A DNA stretch of 64,000 nt from Parabacteroides sp. PF5-6 (GCF_029504695.1 NZ_JAQFIN010000002.1:1-64000); one strand, 5' to 3'; counted from the stretch's first letter, positions 35,549 to 44,155 are shown. Translations and numbers: made by a program. Notes: generated from the sequence alone by a model not told the origin.

Positions 35549-35577
35549 CAGTTTAGTGCCCAAATAAACAAGAGAGA

Positions 35578-36342
35578 ATGGGAAAGATTATAGCTATAGC
35601 AAATCAAAAAGGAGGGGTCGGTAAGACGACCACAACCATAAACCTGGCTGCCTCATTGGCTGTTTTGGAGAAAAGAGTCCTGGTGGTAGATGCCGACCCG
35701 CAAGCCAACGCCTCTTCGGGTTTGGGGGTGGATATCCGGGAGGTGGAACTCTCCATTTACGAATGCCTGGTCAATGGTGACGAAGCAGCCAAGGCTGTGG
35801 TTCCGACAGAGATCGACCGGTTGGAAATCATACCTTCGCATATCGATCTGGTGGGTGCGGAGATCGAGATGCTCAATCTGCCGAACCGGGAACGGATCCT
35901 CAAGCAGGTGTTGCAGCCTTTGAAAGAGCAGTACGACTATATCCTGATCGACTGTTCGCCGTCGCTGGGGCTGATCACGGTCAATGCCCTGACGGCTGCC
36001 GATTCCGTCCTGATCCCGGTGCAATGTGAATACTTCGCTTTGGAAGGGATCAGCAAATTGTTGAATACGATCAAGATCATCAAGTCGAAACTGAACCCGG
36101 GTCTTGAGATCGAAGGGTTCTTACTGACCATGTACGATTCGCGCCTGCGCCTGGCCAATCAGATCTACGAAGAGGTGAAACGCCCGTTCCAGGACTTGGT
36201 GTTCAACACGGTCATCCAGCGGAATGTCAAACTCAGCGAAGCGTCCAGTTATGGCAAACCCGTGCTCCTGTACGACGCCGAGTCGAAAGGGGCCCTGAAT
36301 CACATGCAATTAGCAAAAGAAATAATAACTAAAAACAGTTGA
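35578..36342 (+). CDS. parA: Chromosome-partitioning ATPase ParA/Soj
   Basis: 254 residues. The deviant Walker A KGGVGKTTTTINLA is at residues 11-24, and DADPQANAS, a Walker B-like ILIDCSPSLG and PVQCEYFALEGI are all present. It is a short chromosomal-type ParA without an N-terminal HTH. ATP-dependent dimerisation on DNA works with ParB to separate replicated origins. parB follows after a gap of AACTTTCAACTTTCAAC repeats. No parS site (TGTTTCACGTGAAACA) was noticed in the window. Confidence 0.96.
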   Translation: MGKIIAIANQKGGVGKTTTTINLAASLAVLEKRVLVVDADPQANASSGLGVDIREVELSIYECLVNGDEAAKAVVPTEIDRLEIIPSHIDLVGAEIEMLNLPNRERILKQVLQPLKEQYDYILIDCSPSLGLITVNALTAADSVLIPVQCEYFALEGISKLLNTIKIIKSKLNPGLEIEGFLLTMYDSRLRLANQIYEEVKRPFQDLVFNTVIQRNVKLSEASSYGKPVLLYDAESKGALNHMQLAKEIITKNS

Positions 36343-36420
36343 AAGCTGAAAGTTGAAAGTTGAAAACGAAAAGTATGTTTCCCAACTTTCAACTTTCAAC
36401 TTTCAACTTTCAACTACAAT
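36343..36420. repeat. AACTTTCAACTTTCAAC simple repeat, parA-parB gap
   Basis: The left part is GAAAGCTGAAAGTTGAAAG and the right part repeats AACTTTC four times, so the tract can fold as a hairpin. The same heptamer word recurs inside the aroB coding region at 62264-62299. Confidence 0.7.
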
Positions 36421-36437
36421 AATATATGTGCGCAGCA

Positions 36438-37307
36438 ATGAAAAGATCGGCTCTGGGCCGCGGATTGGACGCCTTGATCACCATGGACGATCTGAAGACC
36501 GGTGGATCATCATCCATCAGTGAGATCGAACTGAATAAGATACACCCCAACCCCGATCAGCCACGTTCCGTCTTTGAAGAAGAAGCGCTGGAAGAACTGG
36601 CGACCTCGATCCGCGCGTTGGGTGTGATCCAGCCGATCACGCTGAAAGAGATCAGCCGCAACAACTATATGATTATCTCCGGCGAACGCCGTTACCGCGC
36701 CTCGCTGATGGCCGGGCTGGAACGGATTCCGGCCTATATCAAAACGGCGGAAGACGATAACGTGATGGAGATGGCATTGATCGAGAATATCCAACGCGAA
36801 GACCTCAACTCCATAGAGATCGCGTTGGCTTATCAGAAACTGATCGATATATACGGCCTCACGCAGGAGCGACTGAGCGAACGGGTGGGCAAAAAAAGAA
36901 CGACGATCGCCAATTACCTGCGCCTGTTGAAGCTGCCCGCCGAAGTGCAGATGGGGCTGAAAGACAAAAAGATCGATATGGGACATGCCCGGGCATTGAT
37001 CTCGGTGGACGATCCGGGAGTGCAACTGGCACTTTATGAGCAGGTACTGATCGACGGCCTGTCGGTGCGCAATGTGGAAGAACTGGTGCGCAACAACGCT
37101 GACAAACCGGCCAAAGCCCAAACACCCAAAGAGAAAAAAGCCAAATTGCCGGAGGAATACAACAGCCTACAGGAACACCTGTCGCGTTTTTTCCGGACCC
37201 CCGTGGAATTGACCTACAATAAAAAAGGAAAAGGCAAGATCACCATCCCTTTTAACTCGGAAGAAGAATTGGAGAAAGTGATCGGACTTTTGGATAAAAT
37301 GAAATGA
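36438..37307 (+). CDS. parB: Chromosome-partitioning protein ParB
   Basis: 289 residues from ATG 36438 (MKRSALGRGLDALI, the family N-terminus). An upstream ATG at 36426 adds MCAA. The ParB/Srx nuclease-like domain carries the CTP-binding box SGERRYRAS near residue 80 and ENIQREDLN near 118. The HTH follows (LTQERLSERVGKKRTTIANYLRLL), then a C-terminal dimerisation segment. It loads on parS and spreads as a clamp. Its stop overlaps the next gene by four bases (ATGA). Confidence 0.95.
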   Translation: MKRSALGRGLDALITMDDLKTGGSSSISEIELNKIHPNPDQPRSVFEEEALEELATSIRALGVIQPITLKEISRNNYMIISGERRYRASLMAGLERIPAYIKTAEDDNVMEMALIENIQREDLNSIEIALAYQKLIDIYGLTQERLSERVGKKRTTIANYLRLLKLPAEVQMGLKDKKIDMGHARALISVDDPGVQLALYEQVLIDGLSVRNVEELVRNNADKPAKAQTPKEKKAKLPEEYNSLQEHLSRFFRTPVELTYNKKGKGKITIPFNSEEELEKVIGLLDKMK

Positions 37308-38002
37308 GGAACGGGATTATCATTTTTCTGGTTGCATGGTTGTGCCTCCCACTGACAGGGAAAGCGCAGGAAGAGCAGGTGGAGATCAACGCATTGCCTG
37401 CCGACACCCTGATCACCCTGACACCGGACTCGGCCACCCAATCGATTCTGATCACGGCCAATTCGGAATTTCAGGCGATCCAACCGGCTAAATTGGAATT
37501 CAAACCCGATCCGAACAAAGCGATTCTCCTGGCATTGATCCCCGGTGCCGGACAGATCTATAACCGGATGTACTGGAAACTGCCGATTGTCTACGGCGCA
37601 TTTATGGGCTGTACCTATGCGGTGACCTGGAACAACCGGAATTTTCAGGACTACCGGAATGCTTATATCGATCTGATGTCGGACGATCCGATCACCAACA
37701 ACCGATGGATGGATATGGTGCCTTCGACCTATCAGACCGACGAAGAGAAGCTCACCTGGGCGAAGAACAACAAAGACAATGTCTTTAAGAGCCGGCGCGA
37801 TTACTTCCGTCGCTACCGCGACCTGAGTATCATCATCTCCGCCGGAGTGTATCTACTGAGTATGTTGGATGCTTATGTGGATGCCCAATTGTTTGATTTT
37901 GATATCTCGCCCGACCTATCCATGCGGGTGGAACCGACCATCACGCCTAAGACCACGTACACTCCGCAAACCTACGGAGTCAATTGTAGTATTAAATTCT
38001 AA
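37304..38002 (+). CDS. DUF5683 membrane protein
   Basis: 232 residues. A signal peptide (IIFLVAWLCLPLTGKAQ) is followed by PNKAILLALIPGAGQIYNRMYWKLPIVYG, the DUF5683 core with membrane-embedded segments, and another hydrophobic stretch near 180-195 (LSIIISAGVYLLSMLDAYVDA). The C-terminus ends in a beta strand (YGVNCSIKF). The family's function is unknown. The gene is nearly always placed between parB and a lytic transglycosylase in Bacteroidales, and here it overlaps parB by four bases and precedes the transglycosylase by seven. A role in cell-envelope growth is suggested only by this conserved context. Confidence 0.85.
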   Translation: MRNGIIIFLVAWLCLPLTGKAQEEQVEINALPADTLITLTPDSATQSILITANSEFQAIQPAKLEFKPDPNKAILLALIPGAGQIYNRMYWKLPIVYGAFMGCTYAVTWNNRNFQDYRNAYIDLMSDDPITNNRWMDMVPSTYQTDEEKLTWAKNNKDNVFKSRRDYFRRYRDLSIIISAGVYLLSMLDAYVDAQLFDFDISPDLSMRVEPTITPKTTYTPQTYGVNCSIKF

Positions 38003-38009
38003 TTGAGTC

Positions 38010-39596
38010 ATGAAGAAACGGTTCTGTATCCTCTTTTGTTTTTGTTGCCTGGCTGCGTTTATCCATGCGCAGGAAGAGGTGACTACGGAAGAAAACCTAC
38101 TGGAAGAAGTATTGAATATCGAAGAGGCCACTTCGGATCAGGAACAGCAGTATTCCGTTTTGTCCTCCGATTCGCTGGCTTTCGATATCGGTTATATACC
38201 GGAAAGCCTGGATGCCAATGTGGATAGCCTGTTGCGCTCGTGGCATGTGCAGTATTTCGCCAAGGTGGAAGAACACTGCCATGACGATGAGAAGAATATC
38301 TTTACGCCCGACTCGATCTACCGGCTTCGTCTGGAGAGCCTGTATCATATTATCCCGATGACGTACAATAAGACGGTGCGCGACTGCATCAACCTGTATG
38401 CGGAGAAACGGCGCGGGCTGGTGCGTTATATCTTGGGCATGGCGGATGTCTACTTCCCGATTATCGAACCGATACTGGATGAACACGATATGCCGGACGA
38501 ACTGAAATACCTCGCTGTGGTGGAAAGCGCATTGAATCCGGTCGCCCTCTCGCGGGTGGGGGCCTGCGGACTGTGGCAGTTTATGCTGCCGACCGGTAAG
38601 ATCTACGGGTTGGAGATCAACAGTCTGGTGGACGAACGGCGTGATCCGGTCAAAGCGACTCATGCGGCCTGCCGCTATTTCAAGGATATGTATAATATTT
38701 ATGGTGACTGGAATCTGGTACTGGCGTCGTACAACTGCGGGCCGGGCAACGTGAACAAAGCCATCCGGCGTGCCGGCGGCAAGACCGATTTCTGGGACAT
38801 CTTCCCGTACCTGCCACGGGAGACCCGCTCGTATGTGCCGCTCTTTATCGCGGCCAACTATATCATGAATTATTATTGTGAGCATAACCTCTGCCCGGTG
38901 CAGACCAACCTGCCGATGGCGACCGATACGATCATGGTCAATAAGATGCTGCATTTCGAGCAGGTGACCGATCTGATAGATATAGATATCGAATTGGTGC
39001 GGGCGCTTAATCCGCAATACAAACGGGATATCATTCCGGGCAACAATAAACCGTCGGTACTGAAACTGCCGGCATTCGACACCTACTCTTTCGTCGAACA
39101 GGAAGATTCCATTTATGCCCACCGGGTAGATGAGCTCCTGGCGAATTGCATTCCGTACAATGCGATCACCACCGGGCAATCTTCCACGCGAGAACGGATT
39201 ACCCATGTGGCCAAAGCGGGGGAGAATCTGTATACGATCGCCGATAAATATGGGGTAACCGCCCGGGAGATACGCCGCTGGAACGGGCTGGGAAGTAACC
39301 GCGTGGCGAAAGGCAAACGCGTGGTGCTCTATGTCGATAACGGCGGGGTGGCCTTCGCTTCGGCCAAGACTTCGACGGAAAAACCGGCAACCCAAAGTAC
39401 GCCCCAAACCGCCCAAGCTAAAACGACCGAAAAGGCGGAAAACGGCTATATCACTTACGTTGTTCAATCCGGCGACTCGCTCTATTCGATCTCCAAGAAA
39501 TACCCGGGAGTAACCGCCACCATCCTGCAACAGGAAAACAACCTGGCCAACTCAAAGATCCGCCCGGGACAAAAACTCCGCGTACCCGTCAGTTGA
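38010..39596 (+). CDS. LysM-containing membrane-bound lytic transglycosylase (MltD-like)
   Basis: 528 residues with a signal peptide (FCFCCLAAFIHAQ). The SLT catalytic domain is at about 150-290. The catalytic Glu is in LAVVESALNPVALSRVGACG, followed by GLWQFMLPTGKIYGL and ASYNCGPGNVNKAIRRAGG. Two LysM modules bind glycan: about 395-440 (HVAKAGENLYTIADKYGV) and about 484-528 (YVVQSGDSLYSISKKYPGV), separated by an Ala/Thr/Lys-rich linker. It cleaves peptidoglycan strands to give 1,6-anhydro-MurNAc ends. It is the last gene of the parA-parB-DUF5683 operon. Confidence 0.94.
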   Translation: MKKRFCILFCFCCLAAFIHAQEEVTTEENLLEEVLNIEEATSDQEQQYSVLSSDSLAFDIGYIPESLDANVDSLLRSWHVQYFAKVEEHCHDDEKNIFTPDSIYRLRLESLYHIIPMTYNKTVRDCINLYAEKRRGLVRYILGMADVYFPIIEPILDEHDMPDELKYLAVVESALNPVALSRVGACGLWQFMLPTGKIYGLEINSLVDERRDPVKATHAACRYFKDMYNIYGDWNLVLASYNCGPGNVNKAIRRAGGKTDFWDIFPYLPRETRSYVPLFIAANYIMNYYCEHNLCPVQTNLPMATDTIMVNKMLHFEQVTDLIDIDIELVRALNPQYKRDIIPGNNKPSVLKLPAFDTYSFVEQEDSIYAHRVDELLANCIPYNAITTGQSSTRERITHVAKAGENLYTIADKYGVTAREIRRWNGLGSNRVAKGKRVVLYVDNGGVAFASAKTSTEKPATQSTPQTAQAKTTEKAENGYITYVVQSGDSLYSISKKYPGVTATILQQENNLANSKIRPGQKLRVPVS

Positions 39597-39622
39597 TAGT
39601 TATGCGATCATAGAGATATTCC

Positions 39623-39654
39623 GCAGGAAGCCGGGAAACTGCAACCTGCTTTTT
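39623..39654 (+). terminator. Possible terminator after the lytic transglycosylase
   Basis: GCAGG at 39623-39627 pairs with CCTGC at 39645-39649, and five T follow. The five-pair stem and 17-base loop make it weak. Confidence 0.35.
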
Positions 39655-39684
39655 GTGGGCAAAATAAAACAATAGCCAGGCTAC

Positions 39685-39879
39685 TTATGCTACTTCATAT
39701 TCCAATTTCAACGGGTTTTCCATCTGTTGAGAGGCGTTGAGCACCTCTATCCCGACGACTTTCCCGGAAGAAGAATAATCTAAAATGATGCCTTTCTTTT
39801 CTTCATCACTTTCATAAACAGGCTCATTACTAAATGAGAAATAAAGGATATCCTGTTCTTTGTCATATTTTACCTTCAT
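39685..39879 (-). CDS. DUF2283 small protein (antitoxin-like)
   Basis: 64 residues. MKVKYDKEQDILYFSFSNEP is the DUF2283 opening and is followed by GIILDYSSSGKVVGIEVLNAS, typical of this short beta-rich family. It is encoded downstream of, and overlaps by 17 bases, a DUF4258 gene. Pairs of these two families are frequent in bacteria and have been suggested to be toxin-antitoxin-like. Activity is unproven, and which partner would be the antitoxin is inference. Confidence 0.85.
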   Translation of the reverse strand: MKVKYDKEQDILYFSFSNEPVYESDEEKKGIILDYSSSGKVVGIEVLNASQQMENPLKLEYEVA

Positions 39880-40129
39880 AATATTTACTTATTTTTGTTG
39901 TTCTGTATAAAGTTATTATCACCTGAGGCTGCTTACAAATGTTAACAAAAACACGAAGCAAAAAAGACTTACCTTGCTCTTCTACAACAGATTGATATAT
40001 TCTAACCGTTGGATCATCCGTATCAATAATCACTTCCTCGGGCATTGAAATGACAGAAAGGACTTGTTCTCTACAAATTCCTCTTCTTTTCATCTGTTCC
40101 TCTGCGTGTTTTGAAAAGACAATATCCAT
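39863..40129 (-). CDS. DUF4258 small protein (RelE-like toxin candidate)
   Basis: 88 residues. FSKHAEEQMKRRGICREQVLSVI and the C-terminal QVIITLYRTTKISKYY match DUF4258, a family with a RelE/ParE-like size and fold prediction. It is the first gene of a two-gene unit with the DUF2283 protein. The promoter TTTG-N20-TATCTTTG ends 5 bases before the ATG, so the mRNA would be leaderless or nearly so unless the true start is Met13. Confidence 0.85.
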   Translation of the reverse strand: MDIVFSKHAEEQMKRRGICREQVLSVISMPEEVIIDTDDPTVRIYQSVVEEQGKSFLLRVFVNICKQPQVIITLYRTTKISKYYEGKI

Positions 40130-40133
40130 ATGA

Positions 40134-40165
40134 CAAAGATAAAAAAGGATCTGATGACTTCCAAA
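40134..40165 (-). promoter_or_regulatory. Promoter of the DUF4258-DUF2283 pair
   Basis: On the minus strand TTTG (CAAA at 40162-40165), exactly 20 bases, then TATCTTTG (40141-40134). The predicted transcription start falls at about 40126-40130, on the annotated ATG (40129-40127). Confidence 0.7.
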
Positions 40166-40173
40166 TTATTGCT

Positions 40174-40181
40174 TATATTTG
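40174..40181 (+). promoter_or_regulatory. -7 promoter box for rel
   Basis: TATATTTG on the plus strand, 34 bases upstream of the rel ATG and divergent from the DUF4258 promoter. No clear -33 TTTG is seen. Confidence 0.55.
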
Positions 40182-40214
40182 CCCTCTCGCATTTTTAATT
40201 AGAGATAAATTTCT

Positions 40215-42464
40215 ATGAGCAATATACAAGAGACAAAGTTGACCGATGATCAATTGATTCAGGCGGAGTTTGACGCCCTTCTTGAAGAGTATCTGCAATC
40301 GAATCATCGGCGCAAAGTCGAACGTATTACAAAAGCTTTTAATCTGGCCAATCAGGCACATGCCGGAGCGAAAAGGCGTTCCGGTGAGCCTTATATTATC
40401 CACCCATTGGCCGTGGCTCGTATTGTCTGTGGGGAGATGGGGCTGGGCTCTACTTCGATCAGCGCCGCGCTACTGCACGATGTGGTGGAGGATACGGAAT
40501 ATACCGTCGAAGATATCAAGAATATGTTCGGCCCAAAGATCGCACAGATTGTCGACGGCTTGACGAAGATCTCCGGAGGTATCTTCGGGGAACAGGCATC
40601 GGCACAGGCGGAGAACTTCCGCAAGCTGTTGCTCACCATGAGTGATGATATCCGGGTGATCCTGATCAAGATCGCCGACCGTCTGCATAATATGCGTACA
40701 CTGGGTTCGATGCCTCCCGCCAAGCAATACAAGATTGCCGGCGAGACCTTATACCTCTACGCGCCGCTGGCCCACCGCCTGGGGTTGTTCACCATGAAAA
40801 CCGAATTGGAAGATCTCAGCTTCAAATACGAACACCCGGAAGAATACAAATCGATCAGTGATAAGCTGAAAGCGACAGAGGAACAACGCAACCGCCTGTT
40901 CAACCTGTTCCGCGAGCCGGTCGATGAAAAGCTGAAAGCCATGGGGCTCAACTACGAGATGAAAGCCCGCGTCAAGTCCGTCTATTCGATCTGGAACAAG
41001 ATGGAAGCCAAGAATGTCAGTTTCGAAGATATCTACGATATCTATGCTGTCCGTATCATCTTCGATCCCCTGCCGGGAGTAGACGAGAAGAATCAGTGCT
41101 GGGATATCTATTCTTTGATCACCGATATCTACCGGATACGGCCGGATCGCATCCGGGATTGGGTGAGCCGCCCGAAAGCGAATGGTTATCAGGCGCTCCA
41201 CCTCACGGTTATGGGGCCCGACGGCGAATGGGTAGAGATTCAGATCCGTAGCCGCCGGATGGATGAGATCGCCGAGAAAGGATTTGCCGCGCACTGGAAA
41301 TACAAAGAAAGCGCCGTCGAAGAAGATACGGAGCTCGACAAATGGTTGCAAACCATTACGGAGATCCTTGAAAGTCCCGATCCCAACGCGTTGGATTTTC
41401 TGGATACCATCAAACTGAATCTTTTCTCCTCCGAGATATTTGTCTTTACGCCCAAAGGCGATATGAAAACACTGCCGCAAGGGGCTACCTCGCTCGACTT
41501 TGCCTATGCATTGCATACCGATATCGGCAATCGCTGCATTGGAGCCAAAGTGAATCACCGCCTCGTGCCGTTGAGTCATCAACTGAAAAGCGGGGATCAG
41601 GTGGAGATCTTAACCTCCCGCTCACAGGAGCCTCAACCGGAATGGCTCAATTTTGTAACTACTGCCCGGGCTCGATCAAGAATAGACGCGGTCCTGAAAA
41701 AAGCAAAAAAAGAAGCATCCAAAGCGGGAGAAGAGAAAGTGATCGCCGCCTTCCGCAAAGCGGAATTAGAAGCCAACACCTCCAACCTGGACAAGGTATC
41801 GATGTATTTCGGCTTCCCCAAACGCGAAGAGTTCTACTATGCCGTAGAGAAAGCGGATGTGGTCCTTCCCGAAAACATTAAGAAGCTGATCAAAGAGAAA
41901 AGCGATAATGTGCTTTTCAAATATGTCAAACAAGCTTTTGGAGGCGGCAACAAGAGCCAGAAGAAAGAGGACGCCAAGAAAGAAGAAGAGAAAGAAAAGC
42001 CCAAATTCGATAAGTCCAAGCCCTACATTCTCAAAGAAGAAGGCTTTATACGGAACTACGTGCTTGCCGAATGCTGCAAGCCGATCCCAGGAGATGACGC
42101 GTTGGGCTTTATCAACGACGACGGGAATGTGGTGGTGCATAAACGCTCCTGCCCGATCGCTATGCGTCTGAAAAGCAGTTTCGGCGAACGCATCCTGAAC
42201 ACCCAATGGAGCAGCCACGAGACCGCCATGTTCGATGCCACCCTATCGGTCAAAGGGATCGACTCGGTGGGCGTACTGACCTCCATCACCAAAACGATCG
42301 CGGAATACAACGTAAACATCCAACGCCTATTGATCGAAGCCAACGATGGCATGTTCGAAGGAAAAATAAAGATGAAGGTCCACGACGTGGAAGACATCCA
42401 ACACATGTGTGTCGCCCTCTCTAAGCTGAAAAGCATCAAGTCCGTGGGACGGATAGCGGATTAG
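40215..42464 (+). CDS. rel: Bifunctional (p)ppGpp synthetase/hydrolase
   Basis: 749 residues with the full long-RSH layout. The HD hydrolase domain has an intact HD pair in AALLHDVVEDTEYT near residue 90 and ADRLHNMRTLGSM near 155. The synthetase domain has the GYQALHLTVMGPDG and EIQIRSRRMDEIAEKG motifs at about 335-375. A TGS domain (VFTPKGDMKTLPQGATSLDFAY) begins near 412, then come helical and zinc-finger regions (AECCKPIPGDDALGF) and a C-terminal ACT domain. It makes and destroys the stringent-response alarmone. The last four bases overlap the stop of a convergent toxin gene, and another toxin-antitoxin-like pair diverges upstream. Confidence 0.96.
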   Translation: MSNIQETKLTDDQLIQAEFDALLEEYLQSNHRRKVERITKAFNLANQAHAGAKRRSGEPYIIHPLAVARIVCGEMGLGSTSISAALLHDVVEDTEYTVEDIKNMFGPKIAQIVDGLTKISGGIFGEQASAQAENFRKLLLTMSDDIRVILIKIADRLHNMRTLGSMPPAKQYKIAGETLYLYAPLAHRLGLFTMKTELEDLSFKYEHPEEYKSISDKLKATEEQRNRLFNLFREPVDEKLKAMGLNYEMKARVKSVYSIWNKMEAKNVSFEDIYDIYAVRIIFDPLPGVDEKNQCWDIYSLITDIYRIRPDRIRDWVSRPKANGYQALHLTVMGPDGEWVEIQIRSRRMDEIAEKGFAAHWKYKESAVEEDTELDKWLQTITEILESPDPNALDFLDTIKLNLFSSEIFVFTPKGDMKTLPQGATSLDFAYALHTDIGNRCIGAKVNHRLVPLSHQLKSGDQVEILTSRSQEPQPEWLNFVTTARARSRIDAVLKKAKKEASKAGEEKVIAAFRKAELEANTSNLDKVSMYFGFPKREEFYYAVEKADVVLPENIKKLIKEKSDNVLFKYVKQAFGGGNKSQKKEDAKKEEEKEKPKFDKSKPYILKEEGFIRNYVLAECCKPIPGDDALGFINDDGNVVVHKRSCPIAMRLKSSFGERILNTQWSSHETAMFDATLSVKGIDSVGVLTSITKTIAEYNVNIQRLLIEANDGMFEGKIKMKVHDVEDIQHMCVALSKLKSIKSVGRIAD

Positions 42465-42772
42465 GGATAATCCAATTCTAAAGGATTTCTACGGCAATCC
42501 CAAACAGAATGAATAAATACATTCTGTTTAGTGACCTCATAAATAATTTTATAGGTTCCCCACACGACAAGATAGCGATACTCTTCCCGCAGATCTTGTA
42601 AGGAAGGTTCTTTGGCTCCAATCAAAGGATGCGTAACCAAACGATCCGCAACAGCAAAGAATGTTTCAAACAGCTCGTCTGCTTTCTTTTCACTTACCTC
42701 GGCCAAAAAGGAACAATGCTCCTTCACATTTTCTATAGCCTGTGGCAGCCAAATTATTCTTCTTTTCTCCAT
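42461..42772 (-). CDS. RelE/ParE-family toxin
   Basis: 103 residues. IIWLPQAIENVKEHCSFLAEVSEKKADELFETFF, then LIGAKEPSLQDLREEYRYLVV and the C-terminal YKIIYEVTKQNVFIHSVWDCRRNP, give the standard RelE/ParE-superfamily layout, with the conserved Arg/Tyr pattern and the WDCRRNP end. Such toxins either cut mRNA on ribosomes or inhibit gyrase. Sequence alone does not decide, but the ending favours ParE-like members. The antitoxin-like gene lies upstream and overlaps it by 19 bases. Its stop overlaps the rel stop codon region. Confidence 0.88.
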   Translation of the reverse strand: MEKRRIIWLPQAIENVKEHCSFLAEVSEKKADELFETFFAVADRLVTHPLIGAKEPSLQDLREEYRYLVVWGTYKIIYEVTKQNVFIHSVWDCRRNPLELDYP

Positions 42773-42972
42773 TTCTGAGGTTGCCTACGGAAGTCTTCCT
42801 GATCAACACCCAAACCGGCCTTCTTTTGTTTGTTTGAGATAACGATAGATTCCCGGAGTTTTTCCCTGTTCTTTGCAACAATCGATAAGGTTTCTGACAT
42901 ATTGTAAGCAATAACAGGTTCTTCTATCCGTTGTCTTTCCGCTTCTTCAGGCTCATAAGGCTTTGTTTTCAT
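42754..42972 (-). CDS. Antitoxin-like small protein
   Basis: 72 residues, charged and predicted largely helical or disordered (EEAERQRIEEPVIAYN, LSIVAKNREKLRESI). I see no clear DNA-binding fold, but size, charge and position directly upstream of a RelE/ParE toxin with a 19-base overlap fit an antitoxin. The C-terminal part (about residues 55-72) would be made from the region overlapping the toxin start. A TATATTTG -7 box is 24 bases upstream. No named family recognised. Confidence 0.72.
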   Translation of the reverse strand: MKTKPYEPEEAERQRIEEPVIAYNMSETLSIVAKNREKLRESIVISNKQKKAGLGVDQEDFRRQPQKWRKEE

Positions 42973-42995
42973 AGACTTTTACTTCTTATTTCTGT

Positions 42996-43003
42996 CAAAT
43001 ATA
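42996..43003 (-). promoter_or_regulatory. -7 promoter box for the antitoxin-toxin pair
   Basis: TATATTTG on the minus strand, 24 bases upstream of the antitoxin start. The -33 region contains T-rich sequence but no exact TTTG at 20 bases. Confidence 0.45.
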
Positions 43004-43058
43004 CAAAACAATCAGCAAAAAGCTTTACATTTAGCCCTGAATTTTAAATATTTATCGT

Positions 43059-43472
43059 ATGAAACACATCTTATCTCTACTACTGATCAGCCTCTTCATT
43101 TTATCAGGCTGTAACACGAAGGCCGACCAGGCCGATGCTACCTGCTCTTGCGTAGCCGAAAAAGAAACCCTGGAGTTGACCATGAACATTCCGCTGAAGA
43201 TAAAACCGGAATTTGTCGCTGCCTACAAAACAGCTTTTGAGAAATGTCAGGCCGGCACACTGAAAGAAGAGGCTTGCCTGGACTATGCCCTCTACCAGTC
43301 GTACACCGACAGCACTGAGTTTCATCTGTTCGAACGCTGGACAGACAAACCCGGACACCGGGCTCACATGCAAACCGATCATTTCAACGTGTACAAAGAA
43401 GAAACAAAGGGTTTCTACGACAAACCCAAAACACAAACCATCGAAGTCTATGTTTGTCCGTGCGTAAACTAA
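43059..43472 (+). CDS. Lipoprotein with antibiotic-biosynthesis-monooxygenase (ABM) fold
   Basis: 137 residues with a lipoprotein signal (LFILSGCNTKAD, Cys18). The mature part has the ferredoxin-like ABM pattern: IPLKIKPEFVAAYKTAFEKC, then DYALYQSYTDSTEFHLFERW and GHRAHMQTDHFNVYKEE. ABM proteins include quinol monooxygenases and heme-degrading enzymes, but many have unknown substrates. Placement on a lipid anchor is unusual for a family that is mostly cytoplasmic. CSC and CPC Cys pairs near both ends of the mature protein may form disulfides or bind metal (inference). Confidence 0.78.
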   Translation: MKHILSLLLISLFILSGCNTKADQADATCSCVAEKETLELTMNIPLKIKPEFVAAYKTAFEKCQAGTLKEEACLDYALYQSYTDSTEFHLFERWTDKPGHRAHMQTDHFNVYKEETKGFYDKPKTQTIEVYVCPCVN

Positions 43473-43487
43473 GGATTTGAAGGGGAG

Positions 43488-43521
43488 TTTGCGCGGATAT
43501 GAAAAAACTTTACTACTTTTG
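43488..43521 (+). promoter_or_regulatory. Promoter of frr
   Basis: TTTG at 43488-43491, 22 bases, then TACTTTTG at 43514-43521, 33 bases upstream of the frr ATG. Confidence 0.6.
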
Positions 43522-43554
43522 TTTAGCTAAAAAATATCTAATAGTACAAATCTT

Positions 43555-44115
43555 ATGGTAGACATTAAACAATATGTGAAAGGGGCTGAAGACAAAATGA
43601 AAGCAGCCATTGAATATCTGGATGAACAACTGTCGCACATTCGGGCCGGAAAAGCAAATCCAAAAATTCTGGATGGCGTAAAAGTCTCTTACTACGGCAG
43701 TATTGTCCCACTTAGCAATGTGGCTTCGATCAACACACCGGATGCCAAGACGATCATTATCACTCCATGGGAAAAACCATTGATCAAAGATATTGAAAAG
43801 GCAATCCTGAACTCCGATGTGGGTATTACGCCGGAAAATAATGGAGAGATCATCCGTCTGGGTATTCCGCCGTTAACCGAAGAGCGTCGCCGTCAGTTGG
43901 CCAAACAATCCAAACAGGAAGCAGAAAATGCAAAGATCAGTGTGCGCAATGCCCGCCGTGACGCCATCGACCTGTTGAAGAAAAGTATAAAAGACGGCAC
44001 ACCGGAAGATGTCGAAAAGGATGCAGAAGGTGAAGTCCAAAAGATACATGATAGGTATATCAAAAAAGTAGACGAGTTATACGCTGCAAAGGAAAAAGAA
44101 ATCATGACAGTGTGA
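43555..44115 (+). CDS. frr: Ribosome recycling factor
   Basis: 186 residues, the standard RRF length. [41 protein letters not shown] and [13 protein letters not shown] are the family's most conserved blocks. With EF-G it splits post-termination ribosomes. The stop codon lies inside a perfect 11-bp hairpin (44108-44132), and rsgA starts 41 bases later on the same strand. Confidence 0.98.
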   Translation: MVDIKQYVKGAEDKMKAAIEYLDEQLSHIRAGKANPKILDGVKVSYYGSIVPLSNVASINTPDAKTIIITPWEKPLIKDIEKAILNSDVGITPENNGEIIRLGIPPLTEERRRQLAKQSKQEAENAKISVRNARRDAIDLLKKSIKDGTPEDVEKDAEGEVQKIHDRYIKKVDELYAAKEKEIMTV

Positions 44116-44132
44116 TGCTAAGCATCACACTG
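44108..44132. other. Hairpin containing the frr stop codon
   Basis: CAGTGTGATGC and GCATCACACTG are exact complements around TAA. The TGA stop at 44113-44115 is in the left stem. No T-run follows; another palindrome (TTGACAATTGTCAA at 44137-44150) comes next. It probably acts on mRNA stability or partial termination before rsgA. Confidence 0.6.
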
Positions 44133-44155
44133 AAATTGACAATTGTCAATTGTTT

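Noticed and set aside
35423-37303. parS centromere site near parA-parB
   Set aside because: No match or near match to TGTTTCACGTGAAACA was seen in this stretch.
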